Shown here: positions 5,774-6,644 of the stretch, in pieces | Layout of the letters: every line of letters starts with the position of its first letter | How positions within the stretch are numbered: position 1 is the stretch's first letter | From: a bacterium | Lineage (GTDB): Bacteria; SZUA-182; SZUA-191; JAJRXT01 | Direction of reading: 5' to 3' | Assembly (NCBI GenBank): GCA_024277605.1 | Contig: JAJRUU010000094.1 | Location: 1 to 6,644 of the forward strand | DNA length: 6,644 nucleotides | Notes under the pieces: model-generated | Seen by the model: only the letters and a program-made list of their open reading frames with translations | What the model was told of the DNA's origin: nothing | Databases searched by the model: none | Position numbers and translations under genes: made by a program

Positions 5774-6644
5774 ACATAAGCGCGACTGGATAATCTTTTT
5801 TTTGCTGGTTGCTATCGTGGCATTGTATTTTGGGCCATATTTAAACAGGTACATGTACCGGGATGAAGGCAATTGGGTTTATGGGGTGGAGCGGTTTTAT
5901 AATGGCTAGATAGTATATAGAGATTTTTTTGAGTATATTTTCCCCGGAATTTACTTTTTGCTGCTCTTGGCGTATAAGCTCTTTGGACTTAGCTTTACAG
6001 CCGCCCGAATACCTTTATTTGCCGTGCTTATTCTGGCTGGATTTTTGATATATCTGTTGAGTAAACGGCTTAAAACCTCCACCTGGTTTGGGTCGTTGTG
6101 CCTGTTGTTTTACCTGTCCATGATCCTGCCCTGCTGGGATGCCCTATCACATCATATTTTTAGTGTAACCGCTTCTTTGTTGGCTATTTATGCCTTCTGT
6201 AGGTTTATTGAGTCGGGATACAAAAGAACACACTTGATCTTCTGTGGTCTTGCCTCAGCGCTGGTACCGTTTTTTACTCAAAGTACCGGCGCTTATGTAG
6301 TAATAGCCGGTAATGCCTTTTTGGTTTTGCACAACCTGTTGAGCGCTAAATGTGAAGCTTCCAACCTTGATTCGAGGATTGACTTTAAACAGATTATGGG
6401 GCAATTAGGTGTTTATAATTTAGCTATCGGATTATTTTTCCTGCCGGTATTTATCTTCTTTTATGTGCACTCTGCCTTAGACGATATGGTCTATCATACC
6501 TTCTTCTGGATAATGCAAAATTATAAACTGGATACCGCTTTATCCTATTTTGCCGAAGAAATACCGATTATCATGGTACCATTAACCAATTTTAGTTTGG
6601 GCTCGCTGGTCAGTTCTATAAAAGAGATATTTATCGGGTACTCT
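5766..6644 (+). CDS. GT39/PMT_2-like membrane glycosyltransferase, 3' end missing, with in-frame TAG at codon 48
   Basis: The gene starts inside the end of the SGNH gene (8-base overlap) and is cut by the window edge after 293 codons. After one membrane segment (about 8-26), the loop reads YRDEGNWVYGVERFYNG, with the Asp33-Glu34 pair expected at the GT-C active site. Then comes TAG (5907-5909), and then IVYRDFFEYIFPGIYFLLLL. Relatives read '-l-nG(q)-pYrDFfe-i-PG-' without a break, so the TAG replaces a residue that is commonly Gln. The remaining 245 codons are open and show alternating hydrophobic segments (SFTAARIPLFAVLILAGF, AYVVIAGNAFLVLH and others). No plausible restart follows soon after the TAG; the next in-frame ATG is near 6119. 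By coupling it belongs to the same operon and likely transfers a lipid-linked sugar in the periplasm. It is either a recoded gene or a recent pseudogene. Confidence 0.8.
5907..5909 (+). other. In-frame amber codon at a conserved position of the second GT39-like gene
   Basis: The context is GGC-TAG-ATA. The codon sits between NG and xVYRDFF in the loop after the Asp-Glu motif, where many PMT_2-type proteins have Gln (as in 'NGQ-pYRDFF'). CAG to TAG is a single transition. As at 1458, the next base is A. Both flanks are in the same frame, so a frameshift is excluded. Confidence 0.85.

Noticed and set aside
5770..5793. ATG at 5770 overlapping the SGNH stop as ATGA, as the start of the last gene
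   Set aside because: That frame meets TAA after seven codons; the ATG at 5766 opens the real glycosyltransferase frame.

Overview
The window looks like a piece of a moderately AT-rich bacterial chromosome with a Gram-negative-type envelope. It has a GT9 (heptosyltransferase-like) enzyme, two polytopic GT-C glycosyltransferases and a membrane-anchored SGNH hydrolase, next to an accessory patch of insertion-sequence end, toxin-antitoxin pair and tRNA. The GT9 N-terminus and the gene mix resemble uncultured lineages such as Omnitrophota or former Deltaproteobacteria, but I cannot assign a taxon from this window.

Layout. Bases 1-60 are the first 20 codons of an IS1182/IS5-like transposase that runs off the left edge on the minus strand. 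Its extended -10 promoter and probable element end lie within about 1-147. Then come a three-way-junction fold of unknown role (151-219) and a strong terminator-like hairpin (232-268). A sigma70 promoter with a perfect inverted-repeat operator in its spacer (272-300) drives a RelB/Phd-like antitoxin and RelE/ParE-like toxin (357-820). On the minus strand follow tRNA-Pro(UGG) (836-912), its promoter (932-960), and a GT39-type membrane glycosyltransferase (1008-2588). A 405-base divergent spacer leads to a plus-strand operon whose genes overlap by a few bases: a 17-codon candidate leader, the GT9 transferase (2994-4199), a membrane SGNH hydrolase (4196-5773) and a second GT39-type transferase cut by the right edge (5766-6644). 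The operon and the divergent GT39 gene probably build or decorate a surface glycan, with GT-C enzymes using lipid-linked sugar donors on the outer face of the inner membrane.

The main observation is that both GT39-type genes are interrupted once, each by an in-frame TAG, with no other lesion and clear family sequence on both sides. The first is codon 377 of 526 sense positions (1458-1460, minus). The second is codon 48 (5907-5909, plus), at a place where relatives commonly have Gln. No confident gene in the window ends in TAG: five terminators are TAA or TGA. This suggests amber read-through or reassignment (Gln or pyrrolysine), but two independent nonsense mutations or sequence errors remain possible. 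The window holds no suppressor tRNA or pyl gene to settle it.
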